Assembly: GCF_007923255.1 (NCBI RefSeq)
Contig: NZ_VOHJ01000016.1
Coordinates: forward strand, 1-64,000
Direction of reading: 5' to 3'
From: Vulcaniibacterium thermophilum
Lineage (GTDB): Bacteria > Pseudomonadota > Gammaproteobacteria > Xanthomonadales > Xanthomonadaceae
Length of the DNA stretch: 64,000 bases
Shown here: in pieces, positions 26,952 through 35,739 of the stretch
Numbering within the stretch: position 1 is the stretch's first letter
Layout: each line of letters begins with the position of its first letter
Notes under the pieces: model-generated
Told to the model about the DNA's origin: nothing
Seen by the model: only the letters and a program-made list of their open reading frames with translations
Database searches by the model: none
Made by a program: the position numbers and the translations under genes

Positions 26952-29102
26952 TCAGAAGAACACGCGCACGCCGAAACTCACGTTGCGCCCCGGCAGCGGC
27001 GCGAGATCCTTGAGGAAGGACGTGTGCGGGCGCGCTTCACGGTCGGTGAGGTTGTTGCCGTCGAGGAAGAGCTCCCACGCGTTGCCGCCGGCCGTATCGC
27101 GGTGCCAGGCGATGTGCGCATCGACCAGCGTGTAGCCGGCGGTTTCGTCCTCGAAGGCGGCGACGCGGTCCTGCCGGAAATAGCGCACCGCGCCGAGCGC
27201 CGCGCGCCAGCCGTCGCGCTCCCAGCGGAGTTCGCCGCCGAGGCGCGGCGCGGCGATGCGCGGCAGGTCGCCGCGCGGCGCCAGCGTCACCGTGTAGTCG
27301 TCCGCATGGTCCTCGTGCGGGATGGCGAAGCTCACCGTGCGCGGTTGGCCTCCGGCCAGCCGTCCGCGCACCACATCGCCGAACGCGCGCAGGTTCCAGG
27401 CGCCGCTGGCGTTCTCGGCGAAGGTCCAGTCGATCTCCGCTTCGGCGCCGCTGAAGCGCGCGTCGCTCTGCGTCCACGCGCGCGCCGGCGTGTCGTCCTC
27501 GACGATGCCGGTGTCGGCGAGATAGATGAAGTCGGCGTACCGCACGTGGTAGATCGAGGCGCCAACGCGCAGCCGCTCGCCGTGCCAGTGCAGGCCCAGC
27601 TCGGCACGGTTCGCCGTTTCCACATCCAGCGCGGGATCGCCGAACTCGAAGCTCTGCGTGGCCACGTGCAGGCCGTCGGAGTACAGCTCCTCGGCGCCGG
27701 GCGTGCGCTGCGCGTGGTCGAGGCCGAAGGTCAGGTGCAGGCGCTCGTCGAAGTGCCAGCGCAGCGAGGCGGAGACGCTGGTGGCGTCGAAGCGGCGCGG
27801 GGCGCCGGCGATGTCGGCATCGACCTCGTTGCGGTCGCGGCGCAGGCCGAGCTCCAGGCCGAGCGGGCCGAACTCGCGCTGGCCGACCCAGAACACGCCG
27901 ACATCGCGCGAACGCGATCCCGGCACGAACGCTTCCTCGCCGATGGCGACGAAGTCGCGGTCGACCCATTGCGCGCCGAACGCGCCGCTCCAGCCGCCCC
28001 AGTCGTGCACCAGTTCGACGCGACCCTCGAGGGTGTCGTTGTCGAACACGGTGCCGACGTCGTCGCCTTCGAACTCGGTATGGGTGTACTCGGTGCGCGC
28101 CAGCTTGACCCGCAGACTCTCGAACACGCCGAGCCCGTCCAGGCCGCCGCGCAGCTCGGCGCGATGCTGCTCCAGCGCGATGCGCACGCCGCCTTCGCCG
28201 TGCGCGGCTTCCTCGCCTTCGCCGTCGTCCTCCTCATGGCCGTGCGCATGGCCGGGGACGCCGTAACGGGTGTCGAACAGACCGTAGCTCGCGCCGAGGA
28301 AGCCGCGCTCGCCGGTCCACGACACGCCGAGCGCGCCGCTGCTGGTGCGCACGGCGCTGTTGGGCAGACGGCCGCGCAGGGCGGGGTCCGGCGTCTCGCC
28401 TTCCTCCGCGAGCAGGCGCGCGCTTTCGGCGTAGCCGGGGATGTCGTAATCGCCGGTCTCGCGCTGCAGCGCGTCGAAATGCACGTTCAGGCCGTAATCG
28501 GTGGCGCCGTCGAGCCGGACCATGCCGGTGCGTTCGTCGTTGACGGTGCCGCCGCGCAGTTCGGCACGCCCGCCGAACGGCCGATCGGGCGCCTGCTCGG
28601 GAATGCGGCCATCGACCACGTTGACCGCGCCGCCGATCGCGCCGCTGCCGTAGAGCAGCGTGGCCGGCCCCTTGAGCACTTCGATCTGGTCGGCCAGGAA
28701 CGGCTCGATGCTCACCGCGTGATCGACGCTGACCGTGGAAACGTCGCCGGAGGACAGGCCGCCGCTCAGCACCTGCACGCGCGCGCCTTCCAGGCCGCGC
28801 ACGATCGGGCGGCCCACGCCGGGGCCGAAGTAGGACGACTGCACGCCCGGCAGCCGCTCGACGGTGGCGCCGAGCGAGTTCGCCTTGCGTTCGTCCAGAC
28901 GCTCGCCGGCCAGCACCTCGACCGGGCGCGTCAGCTCTTCCGCCGTGTGCCGCAGCGGGCTGGCGGTCACCACGACGTGGTCCAGCTCGGTGGGACTCGT
29001 GTGGCGCGGATCGTCCTGCGGAGCCGGCGCGGCGACCGCGGGCAGCGCAAGGGACAGGGCGAGGAACAGGGCGGTGCGGGACGGCGTCAAGGGAGTCCTC
29101 AT
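26952..29102 (-). CDS. znuD: ZnuD-like TonB-dependent zinc receptor
   Basis: 716-residue outer-membrane receptor, probably taking up zinc. Signal peptide at 1-24, plug domain from about 40 with LGATVERLPGVQS and EVLKGPATLLYGSGAIGG, then a 22-stranded barrel ending in NVSFGVRVFF with the terminal aromatic. A His/Glu/Asp-rich loop (HAHGHEEDDGEGEEAAHGEG, near 305-325) is typical of ZnuD and likely gathers Zn2+. The ATG at 29102 immediately precedes the signal peptide; ATGs at 29108 and 29117 are alternatives. A Zur-box-like palindrome lies about 30 bases upstream. Confidence 0.85.
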   Translation of the reverse strand: MRTPLTPSRTALFLALSLALPAVAAPAPQDDPRHTSPTELDHVVVTASPLRHTAEELTRPVEVLAGERLDERKANSLGATVERLPGVQSSYFGPGVGRPIVRGLEGARVQVLSGGLSSGDVSTVSVDHAVSIEPFLADQIEVLKGPATLLYGSGAIGGAVNVVDGRIPEQAPDRPFGGRAELRGGTVNDERTGMVRLDGATDYGLNVHFDALQRETGDYDIPGYAESARLLAEEGETPDPALRGRLPNSAVRTSSGALGVSWTGERGFLGASYGLFDTRYGVPGHAHGHEEDDGEGEEAAHGEGGVRIALEQHRAELRGGLDGLGVFESLRVKLARTEYTHTEFEGDDVGTVFDNDTLEGRVELVHDWGGWSGAFGAQWVDRDFVAIGEEAFVPGSRSRDVGVFWVGQREFGPLGLELGLRRDRNEVDADIAGAPRRFDATSVSASLRWHFDERLHLTFGLDHAQRTPGAEELYSDGLHVATQSFEFGDPALDVETANRAELGLHWHGERLRVGASIYHVRYADFIYLADTGIVEDDTPARAWTQSDARFSGAEAEIDWTFAENASGAWNLRAFGDVVRGRLAGGQPRTVSFAIPHEDHADDYTVTLAPRGDLPRIAAPRLGGELRWERDGWRAALGAVRYFRQDRVAAFEDETAGYTLVDAHIAWHRDTAGGNAWELFLDGNNLTDREARPHTSFLKDLAPLPGRNVSFGVRVFF

Positions 29103-29132
29103 CGGCATGGGGTACACTGCGGGTCGACAAGG

Positions 29133-29149
29133 GAATGTTATAATGTTTC
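29133..29149. promoter_or_regulatory. Candidate Zur box between znuD and the MerC-domain gene
   Basis: GAATGTTATAATGTTTC has a central TTATAA palindrome flanked by GAA and TTC. The left half AATGTTATA matches the left half of E. coli-type Zur boxes as I remember them. It lies 31 bases upstream of the znuD start and 27 bases upstream of the divergent MerC-domain start, so one operator could repress both. Confidence 0.6.
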
Positions 29150-29175
29150 AAAAGCGATCGCCCCCAACGAAAGTC

Positions 29176-29571
29176 ATGCCCGCTCCCTCCGCCCTCCGCC
29201 GCGCCGATCGCGTGGGCTTCGCCGCCTCGTTCCTGTGCGCGGTGCACTGTGCGCTGCTGCCGGTCGCGCTCGCGCTGGCGCCGTCGCTGGGTCTCACGCT
29301 GGGCGGGTGGATCGATTTCGACCAGGCGTTCGTGGTGTTCGCCACGCTGCTGGGGGCGACCACGCTGACGCTCGGCTGGCGCCGTCACCGCCTGTTCGGC
29401 GCCTGGGCGTTGCTGCTGCCGGGGCTGGCGCTGGTGTGGCTCGGCGCGTTCACACCGCTGCACGACCACACGCTGACCCACGTGCTGGTGATGACCGTCG
29501 GCGGCCTGCTGCTGGCCGGCGCGCATCTGATGAACATCCGCCTGTCCCATGCGGTGGCGCGACGGGACTGA
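29176..29571 (+). CDS. MerC-domain membrane protein
   Basis: 131-residue inner-membrane protein with four helices. FAASFLCAVHCALLPVALAL in the first helix carries the Cys-x3-His-Cys metal motif of the MerC family. A further His cluster (LHDHTLTH) follows helix 3. MerC proteins move mercury in mer operons, but chromosomal copies beside Zur-controlled receptors likely deal with zinc; that is inference from the shared operator. I chose the ATG at 29176 because an ATG at 29143 would lie inside the operator. Confidence 0.8.
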   Translation: MPAPSALRRADRVGFAASFLCAVHCALLPVALALAPSLGLTLGGWIDFDQAFVVFATLLGATTLTLGWRRHRLFGAWALLLPGLALVWLGAFTPLHDHTLTHVLVMTVGGLLLAGAHLMNIRLSHAVARRD

Positions 29572-29664
29572 GCGCGCCGGGGGCTCCGTGGCGCGGGCGT
29601 GATAACATTCGCCGCTTTCCGGCCTGAGCGCCGCACCCGCATCACGTACCGAGGAATCACGCAC

Positions 29665-29853
29665 ATGGGCAAGGGCGACCGCAAGACCGCCAAGGGCAAG
29701 CGTTACAACTCCAGCTACGGCAACGCCCGGCCGAAGTCGCCGGCGGCCCGGAAGGCCGCGGGCGCGGCCGCGCCGGTCGCCAAGAAGGCCGCGGCGAAGA
29801 CCGCCGCCAAGGCGCCGGCCAAGAAGGTCGTCGCGAAGAAGACCGCCGGCTGA
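29665..29853 (+). CDS. Small ribosomal protein bTHX with Lys/Ala-rich tail
   Basis: 62-residue basic protein. Residues 1-24 (MGKGDRKTAKGKRYNSSYGN) match ribosomal protein bTHX, which sits in the 30S head. The remaining ~38 residues are a low-complexity KKAAAK/AKKVVAKK tail similar to histone H1-like or AlgP repeats and absent from Thermus THX. Related Xanthomonadales proteins, as I recall, have comparable tails. A terminator follows 24 bases after the stop. Confidence 0.85.
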   Translation: MGKGDRKTAKGKRYNSSYGNARPKSPAARKAAGAAAPVAKKAAAKTAAKAPAKKVVAKKTAG

Positions 29854-29877
29854 GTCCTCTCGCCGCGGCGCACGTGC

Positions 29878-29907
29878 GAAGCCCCGCTCCGGCGGGGCTT
29901 CGTCGTT
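29878..29907 (+). terminator. Terminator of the bTHX gene
   Basis: Perfect 10-bp stem GAAGCCCCGC / GCGGGGCTTC with TCCG loop followed by GTCGTTT. It begins 24 bases after the bTHX stop. Confidence 0.8.
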
Positions 29908-29939
29908 TCAGGCGGCTACGACGCCGATCCTGTGTGAAC

Positions 29940-30108
29940 CCCTCCCCCCGCTTGCAGGGGGGTGTTTCCTCCCCCTGCTTGCAGGGGGAGGTTGGGAGGG
30001 GGTAAAGCCGGTCGCCGACCGACGCGGGCTGCCGACACAACCCCTCCCCAGCCCTCCCCTGCACGCAGGGGAGGGAGTGTCTCCTCCCCCTGCTTGCAGG
30101 GGGCGAGG
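29940..30108. repeat. Cluster of CCTCCCCCTGC-type hairpin repeats
   Basis: At least four hairpins built from CCTCCCCCTGC-TT-GCAGGGGGAGG, alternating in completeness, at about 29940-30003 and 30041-30108. Each pair ends in a GTTGGGAGGGG-like or ACCCCTCCC-like outer block. They fill most of the 316-base gap between bTHX and the dipeptidase and match the copies after purA and upstream of the EF-G-like gene. Confidence 0.8.
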
Positions 30109-30169
30109 CGGGTGCCTTGCCTGACGCAGGAATCAGGCGCGCTCACCGCCCTTCGGCGGGCCTGAGGTC

Positions 30170-31369
30170 TCAGCGTTTTTCCGCGCGCGCCTCGACCTCG
30201 CGCCAGACGCGCAGCAGGTTGCCGCCCAGGATCTTGCGCAGGCGCTCGTCGGAGTAGCCGCGCTGGCGCAGCGCCTCGATCAGGTTCGGGTAGTCGGCCA
30301 CCGATTTCAGCCCGACCGGCAGCGCGCCGCCGACGCCGTCGAAATCCGAGCCGATGCCGACGTGGTCCTCGCCCAGCAGCTTCACCGCATGGTCGATCTG
30401 GGCCACCACCTGCTCGATGCGGGTTTCCGGCTTCGGATGCGCGGCGTCCCATTCCGCGTCGAACTGCGCGAGCGTCTTCGCCGGCGTCTCGCCGCGCGCC
30501 CTGGCGGCCTCGAGTTCGCGCTGGAACGCCGCCAGCGCGCGGAAGTAAGCGGTGGTGTCGGCGGCTGCGCGGGCATCGATGAAGCCGCTGCCGAACACGA
30601 TCTGCACCACGCCGCCGTTCTTGGCGATCGCTTTCGCCAGCGCGTCGCTCAGGTTGCGCTCGAAGCCCGGAGTGAAGCGCCGCATGCCGGAATGGCTGGC
30701 GATCACCGGCGCCTTCGTCACCCGCAGCACGTCGCGCACCGCATCGTCGGACAGATGCGACACGTCGACCATGATGCCGAGCCGGTTCATCTCCTTGACG
30801 ACCTGCTCGCCGAACGGGCTGAGGCCGCCGTGCGGGCGATCCAGCGAATACGAGCCGTCGGCGATGCGGTTGCTGTGGCTGTGCGCGAGGGTGACGTAGC
30901 GCACGCCGCGGCGATGGAAGACTTCGAGCTGCGCCAGATCGTCGCCGATCGGCGCGCCGTTCTCCATCCCGAGCGCGAGCAGCACGCGGCGGTTCTGGCT
31001 CAGGCGCTCGACGTCGGCCGGCGAGCGCAGCAGCGCGAACCGGTCGGGATGACGCGCGGCGAGCGCCTCGACCGCATCGATCTGCATGTGCGCCTTCTGC
31101 CGCGCGGTACCGGCGGCGTCGTCCTCCGGCGAGGTGTAGATCGACATGAACGCGACATCGAGCCCGCCCTGGCGCGCGCGCGGGTAGTCGAACTCGACGC
31201 CCGGCGCATCCACGCCGAGGTCGCGCCATTGCTTCATCAGCTCGCTCGGGGCGTCGATGTGGGTGTCGACGATGATCGCCTCGCGCGCGAAGCGCTGCGC
31301 CGCGCTCAGCGGCTCGTCGGCATGGGCGGTGGCGGCGATCAGCAGGAGGCTGGCGAGGGCGGTGCGCAT
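30170..31369 (-). CDS. Membrane dipeptidase (peptidase M19, renal dipeptidase family)
   Basis: 399-residue exported zinc dipeptidase. Signal peptide at about 1-17 (LASLLLIAATAHA). The M19 signature is DTHIDAP for the first metal ligands, ENGAPIG with the bridging Glu, TLAHSHSN, VDVSHLSDD and IASHSGMR, then GIGSDFDGVGG near the C-terminus. It would cleave dipeptides, possibly including D-amino acid or beta-lactam-like substrates, in the periplasm. It is expressed alone, converging on the bTHX terminator. Confidence 0.9.
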   Translation of the reverse strand: MRTALASLLLIAATAHADEPLSAAQRFAREAIIVDTHIDAPSELMKQWRDLGVDAPGVEFDYPRARQGGLDVAFMSIYTSPEDDAAGTARQKAHMQIDAVEALAARHPDRFALLRSPADVERLSQNRRVLLALGMENGAPIGDDLAQLEVFHRRGVRYVTLAHSHSNRIADGSYSLDRPHGGLSPFGEQVVKEMNRLGIMVDVSHLSDDAVRDVLRVTKAPVIASHSGMRRFTPGFERNLSDALAKAIAKNGGVVQIVFGSGFIDARAAADTTAYFRALAAFQRELEAARARGETPAKTLAQFDAEWDAAHPKPETRIEQVVAQIDHAVKLLGEDHVGIGSDFDGVGGALPVGLKSVADYPNLIEALRQRGYSDERLRKILGGNLLRVWREVEARAEKR

Positions 31370-31441
31370 TGCGTCGCTCCGGGATGGGCTGGAGCGAGCA
31401 TAGCCGAGGGCGCGTGCGTGGCCGGCGGTGTCCGGATGTGC

Positions 31442-32665
31442 CTACAGCGGTTCCTGCAGTCGGTGGCCGCCTGCATAGACCGCTTCGGCCCACCGGCCGC
31501 CGAGCCAGTAGCACAGCTCGGCCGGGTGCCGGATGTTCCACTGCACGAAGTCCGCGCGCATGCCCACGCGCAGCGCGCCGCGGTCGGCGAGGCCGAGCGC
31601 GCGCGCGGCGTGCACGGTGGCGCCGCGCAGTGCCTCCTCCGGGGTGAGGCGGAAATGCGTGCAGGCGAGCTGCATCGCCTGCCGCAGCGACAGCAGCGGC
31701 GAGGTGCCGGGATTGCAGTCGGTCGCCACCGCCATCGGCACGCCGTGCGCGCGGAACAGGTCCAGCGGCGGCAGCTTCGTTTCGCGCAGCACGTGGAACG
31801 CGCCCGGCAGCAGCACCGCGACCGTGCCGGCCTGCGCCATCGCGCGCACGCCGGCTTCACTGGTGTGTTCGACGTGGTCGGCCGACAGCCCGCCGAACTC
31901 CGCCACCAGCGCCGCGCCTTCGAGATCGCTGAGCTGGTCGGCGTGCAGCTTCACCGGCAGCCCGAGCGTGCGCGCGGCCTCGAACAGGCGGCGGGTCTGA
32001 TCTGGCGAGAAGCCGATGCCCTCGCAGAACGCGTCGACCGCATCGACCAGTCCCTCGGCATGCAGCCGCGGCAGCCAGTCGATCGCGGCGTCGATGTAGT
32101 CGTCGGCACGGCCGGCGTATTCCGGCGGCAGCGCATGCGCGGCAAGGTAGCTGGTGCGCACCGCGATCCCGAGCGCCTCGCCGATCCGCCGCGCCACGCG
32201 CAGCATCCTGCGCTCGCTGGCGAAGTCGAGGCCGTAGCCCGACTTGATCTCGAGCGCGGTGACGCCGTCGGCCACCAGCATCCGCGCGCGGGCGATCGAC
32301 TGCGCAAGCAGCGCGTCCTCGTCGGCCTCGCGGGTGGCGCGCACGGTCGAGAGGATGCCGCCGCCGGCGCGCGCGATCGCCTCGTAGCTGGCGCCCTGCA
32401 GGCGCATCTCGAACTCCGCCGCGCGGTCGCCGGCGAACACCAGGTGGGTGTGGCAGTCGATCAGGCCGGGCGTGATCCAGCCGTCGGCCTCGATTACTTC
32501 GCGCGCCAGCGCGTGCGGATCGCCGGGCAGCGCGGTGCGCGGGCCGACGAACGTCAGCACGCCGTCGCGCCAGCCGAGCGCGCCGTCGCGGATCTCGCCG
32601 TAGCCGGCGGGCGCATCGAGGGTGGCGAGCGAGGCGCCGAGCAGGAGGCCTTCGAAGTGCGTCAT
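31442..32665 (-). CDS. hutI: Imidazolonepropionase
   Basis: 407-residue metal-dependent amidohydrolase, third step of histidine degradation (imidazolonepropionate to formiminoglutamate). Seen motifs: [53 protein letters not shown], and [13 protein letters not shown] carrying the late catalytic Asp. The ATG at 32665 (THFEGLLLG) is preferred to the in-frame ATG at 32686. It is divergent from hutF with 56 bases between the starts. Confidence 0.94.
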   Translation of the reverse strand: MTHFEGLLLGASLATLDAPAGYGEIRDGALGWRDGVLTFVGPRTALPGDPHALAREVIEADGWITPGLIDCHTHLVFAGDRAAEFEMRLQGASYEAIARAGGGILSTVRATREADEDALLAQSIARARMLVADGVTALEIKSGYGLDFASERRMLRVARRIGEALGIAVRTSYLAAHALPPEYAGRADDYIDAAIDWLPRLHAEGLVDAVDAFCEGIGFSPDQTRRLFEAARTLGLPVKLHADQLSDLEGAALVAEFGGLSADHVEHTSEAGVRAMAQAGTVAVLLPGAFHVLRETKLPPLDLFRAHGVPMAVATDCNPGTSPLLSLRQAMQLACTHFRLTPEEALRGATVHAARALGLADRGALRVGMRADFVQWNIRHPAELCYWLGGRWAEAVYAGGHRLQEPL

Positions 32666-32721
32666 GGCGGCGATTCTACGGGGCATTGCCGCGCCACCGC
32701 CCCGACGCGCGAGAATGCGCC

Positions 32722-33969
32722 ATGCACGCCACCACCCCCCTTGTCGCCACCACCGCCGACGGCCGCTGGACGCTGCCCGGCATCGCCAACCTGCACTCGC
32801 ACGCCTTCCAGCGCGCGATGGCCGGACTGGCCGAGCGCCAGACCGACCCCGCCGACAGCTTCTGGACCTGGCGCGAGACGATGTACCGCTTCGCCGCGCG
32901 CTTCGATCCGGACACCCTGCACGCGGTCGCCGCGCAGCTCTACGCGGAGATGCTCGAGGCCGGCTACACCGCGGTCTGCGAGTTCCACTATCTGCACCAC
33001 GACCGCGACGGCAGCCCGTACGCCGACCGCGCGGCGATGTCGCGCGCGCTGATCGCCGCCGCGCGCGAGACCGGCATCCGGCTCACGCTGCTGCCGGTGC
33101 TGTACATGAGCGGCGGCTTCGACGGCCGCGCGCTGGGCGAGCGCCAGCGCCGCTTCGCGCACGACGTCGACGAGTACCTGCACCTGCTCGATCTGTTGCG
33201 CGACGAGGAGGACGAACGCGTGCGCCTCGGCTGCGCGCTGCACAGCCTGCGCGCGGTGCCGCCGGAGGCGATGCGCGCGGTGCTCGACGCGCTGCCGCAC
33301 GGGATGCGCGTGCACATCCACATCGCCGAGCAGGTGGCGGAAGTGGACGAGTGCGTGGCGCTGCGCGGCGCGCGGCCGGTCGAATGGCTGCTCGCCAATG
33401 CCGAAGTCGACGCGCGCTGGACGCTGGTGCACGCCACCCATCTGAGCGAGGCGGAAGTGCAGGGCCTCGCGCGTTCGGGCGCGACGGTGGCGATCTGCCC
33501 GACCACCGAGGCGAACCTCGGCGACGGCCTGTTCCCGCTGCGCCCATTCCTCGATGCCGGTGGGCGCTGGGGCATCGGTTCGGATTCGCACGTGTCGGTG
33601 TCGCCGGTGGAGGAACTGCGCTGGCTGGAATACGGCCAGCGCCTGGTGACGCGCCGGCGCAACATCGCGGTGGCCGACTCGCCGAGCGTGGGCGAGTCGC
33701 TGCTGCGCGGCGTGGTCGACAGCGCCGCGCAGGCCACCGGTTTCGACGACCTCGCGCGCGACCGCATCGTGCTGGACGCGGCTGCGCCGGCGCTGGCGGG
33801 CGCCACCGCGCAGGACGTGATCGACCGCTGGGTGTTCGCCGGCAACCGGCCGCTGGTGGAGACGGTGGAGGTTGGCGGCGAGCGCGTCGTCGAGGACGGG
33901 CGCCATCGCGATGCCGGCCGGATCGCCGCGCGTTACCGGCAGGCGATGGAACGCCTGCTGTCCGACTGA
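32722..33969 (+). CDS. hutF: Formimidoylglutamate deiminase
   Basis: 415-residue amidohydrolase converting N-formiminoglutamate to N-formylglutamate, the five-step histidine route. Metal motif is [15 protein letters not shown], further [16 protein letters not shown] and the [12 protein letters not shown] Asp. Presence of hutF implies that a formylglutamate deformylase (hutG) is encoded elsewhere, since none is in the window. hutU lies 9.6 kb away. Confidence 0.94.
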   Translation: MHATTPLVATTADGRWTLPGIANLHSHAFQRAMAGLAERQTDPADSFWTWRETMYRFAARFDPDTLHAVAAQLYAEMLEAGYTAVCEFHYLHHDRDGSPYADRAAMSRALIAAARETGIRLTLLPVLYMSGGFDGRALGERQRRFAHDVDEYLHLLDLLRDEEDERVRLGCALHSLRAVPPEAMRAVLDALPHGMRVHIHIAEQVAEVDECVALRGARPVEWLLANAEVDARWTLVHATHLSEAEVQGLARSGATVAICPTTEANLGDGLFPLRPFLDAGGRWGIGSDSHVSVSPVEELRWLEYGQRLVTRRRNIAVADSPSVGESLLRGVVDSAAQATGFDDLARDRIVLDAAAPALAGATAQDVIDRWVFAGNRPLVETVEVGGERVVEDGRHRDAGRIAARYRQAMERLLSD

Positions 33970-34095
33970 GCGGGCAGGCGGTTCGCGCCGTCCACGTGCG
34001 CGTTCGCGTCCGCGGTACGGGCGTCCGTCGCAAACCGGCGCGCGCGCAGGCGCCGCGCGCCACGCTGGACGTCCCCGAACCGCAAGGAATCCGCC

Positions 34096-35739
34096 GTGAC
34101 CTGCAACCCCCTGCTGCTCGCTTCCCTGCTCGCCGCCAGCCTGCCCGCGCACGCGATGAGCGGCGGGGAACTCGCCGCCGCGCTCGACAAGCGCCTGCGC
34201 GGCGACCGTACCGGCGCCTGCGTCGCCGCCGCGGTGATCGAGGACGGCCAGGTCAGCCGCGCGTTCGTCTGTGCCGATCCGCGCGCCCGTCGGCTCGACG
34301 AGCGCAGCGCGCTGGAGATCGGTTCGGTGACCAAGACGATGACCGCCACGCTGCTGGCGCAACTGATCGGCGAGGGCAAGGCTTCCCTCGACGACCCGCT
34401 GGCCAAGTACCTGCCGCCCGGCACGCGCGTGCCGGAGTTCGACGGGCAGCCGATCCGGCTGCGCCATCTCGTCACCCACACCTCGGGCCTGCCGGCGCTG
34501 CCGCCGGACATGCCGATCGCCGATCCCGACGACCCTTACGCGCAACTCGCGCCCGAGGCATTGCTGGCCGCCCTGCAGAAGACCACGCTCGGCCGCGCCC
34601 CCGGCACGCAGGTGGAATACTCCAACTACGCGATGATGCTGCTGTCCTACGCGGTGGCGCGCACCGCGGGAAGCGATTTCGAGAGCGCGCTCGATGCGCG
34701 CCTGTTCCGGCCGCTCGGCATGCATGGCGCGTACGTGCGCCGGAACCCCGCGGGCGTGCGGCCGGCGAAAGGCCATCTGCCGAACGGCCGGGTCACGCCG
34801 GCGTGGACGATCCACCCCGAGCTGTCGGGTGTCGGCGGCGTGCGTGCCACGCTCGACGACATGGTGCGTTACGTGCAGGCGCAGTTGGGCGGCAGCGGCG
34901 ATCCGGCGCTCGATGCGGCGATCCGGATGACGCAGGCGCCCATCCCGCTGCCCGACGGCCGCCCCGGCGCCATGAACTGGATGCGCCAGCCGTGGGCGAA
35001 CGGCACGCTGTACGCGCACGAGGGCGGCACGGGCGGCTTCTCGTCGCTGGTGGCGTTCGTGCCGGAGCAGAAGCGCGGCGTGGTGATCCTTTCCGATACC
35101 GCGTTGACGTCGCTGGGCGGTCTCGGCGCGATCGCCATGCACCTGCTCGATCCGTCGGTGCCGCTGCCGCCGCCGCGCAAGGCGGCGCGCGCGCCGCTCG
35201 AACTGCTCGACGCGCTCGCGGGCGAATACGTGCTGGGCGAGGCTCTGCGGGTGAAGCTGTGGCACCGCAAGGGCGTGCTATACGGGCAGGCGCAGGGACA
35301 GCCGGTGTTCGAGTTCGGCTATGACGATGCCGGCGATTTCTTCCCGTTGAAGCTCGATGCGCTGCTGTCGCCGCGGCGGCAGGCCGATGGCCGCTACGGC
35401 TTCGTCTGGAGCCAGGGCGGTGGCGAGATGACCGCACGGCGCGTCGAGCCCGCGCCCGCCCGCGCGCCGTACGCGATGACGCCCGAAGCGCTGCAGGCGT
35501 ATGTCGGCCGCTATCCGCTGATGCCCGGCTTCGCGCTTGCCGTGAGCGTGCGCGACGGGCGCCTGCACGTGCAGGGCACCGGCCAAGCCCCGCTGCCGGT
35601 GGATCCGGTCGGGAAGGACGTGTTCGTGGCCGACGCGGTCGGCGCCGAGCTGCGTTTCGAGCGCGACGCCTCCGGCGGCGTGGTCGCGGTCACCCTGGTG
35701 CAGCATGGACAGCGTCTGCGCGGAGAGCGGGAGCGGTGA
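34096..35739 (+). CDS. Class C beta-lactamase-fold serine hydrolase
   Basis: 547-residue exported penicillin-binding-protein-like hydrolase. It has a GTG start at 34096, a signal peptide at about 1-20 (LASLLAASLPAHA), and the catalytic SxxK at S77-V-T-K80 in EIGSVTKTMT. The YxN motif is Y175-S-N177. The C-terminal ~190 residues form one or two lipocalin-like modules (GEYVLGEALRVKLW, VGRYPLMPGFALAVSV). Such proteins are often esterases or D-aminopeptidases rather than true beta-lactamases. Its stop overlaps the GTG start of the next kinase, suggesting the sensor pair belongs to the same operon. Confidence 0.85.
   Translation: MTCNPLLLASLLAASLPAHAMSGGELAAALDKRLRGDRTGACVAAAVIEDGQVSRAFVCADPRARRLDERSALEIGSVTKTMTATLLAQLIGEGKASLDDPLAKYLPPGTRVPEFDGQPIRLRHLVTHTSGLPALPPDMPIADPDDPYAQLAPEALLAALQKTTLGRAPGTQVEYSNYAMMLLSYAVARTAGSDFESALDARLFRPLGMHGAYVRRNPAGVRPAKGHLPNGRVTPAWTIHPELSGVGGVRATLDDMVRYVQAQLGGSGDPALDAAIRMTQAPIPLPDGRPGAMNWMRQPWANGTLYAHEGGTGGFSSLVAFVPEQKRGVVILSDTALTSLGGLGAIAMHLLDPSVPLPPPRKAARAPLELLDALAGEYVLGEALRVKLWHRKGVLYGQAQGQPVFEFGYDDAGDFFPLKLDALLSPRRQADGRYGFVWSQGGGEMTARRVEPAPARAPYAMTPEALQAYVGRYPLMPGFALAVSVRDGRLHVQGTGQAPLPVDPVGKDVFVADAVGAELRFERDASGGVVAVTLVQHGQRLRGERER

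Noticed and set aside
34096-35739. Antibiotic-resistance AmpC beta-lactamase
   Set aside because: It has SxxK and YxN but also a long C-terminal extension typical of esterase or peptidase relatives; resistance cannot be claimed from sequence.
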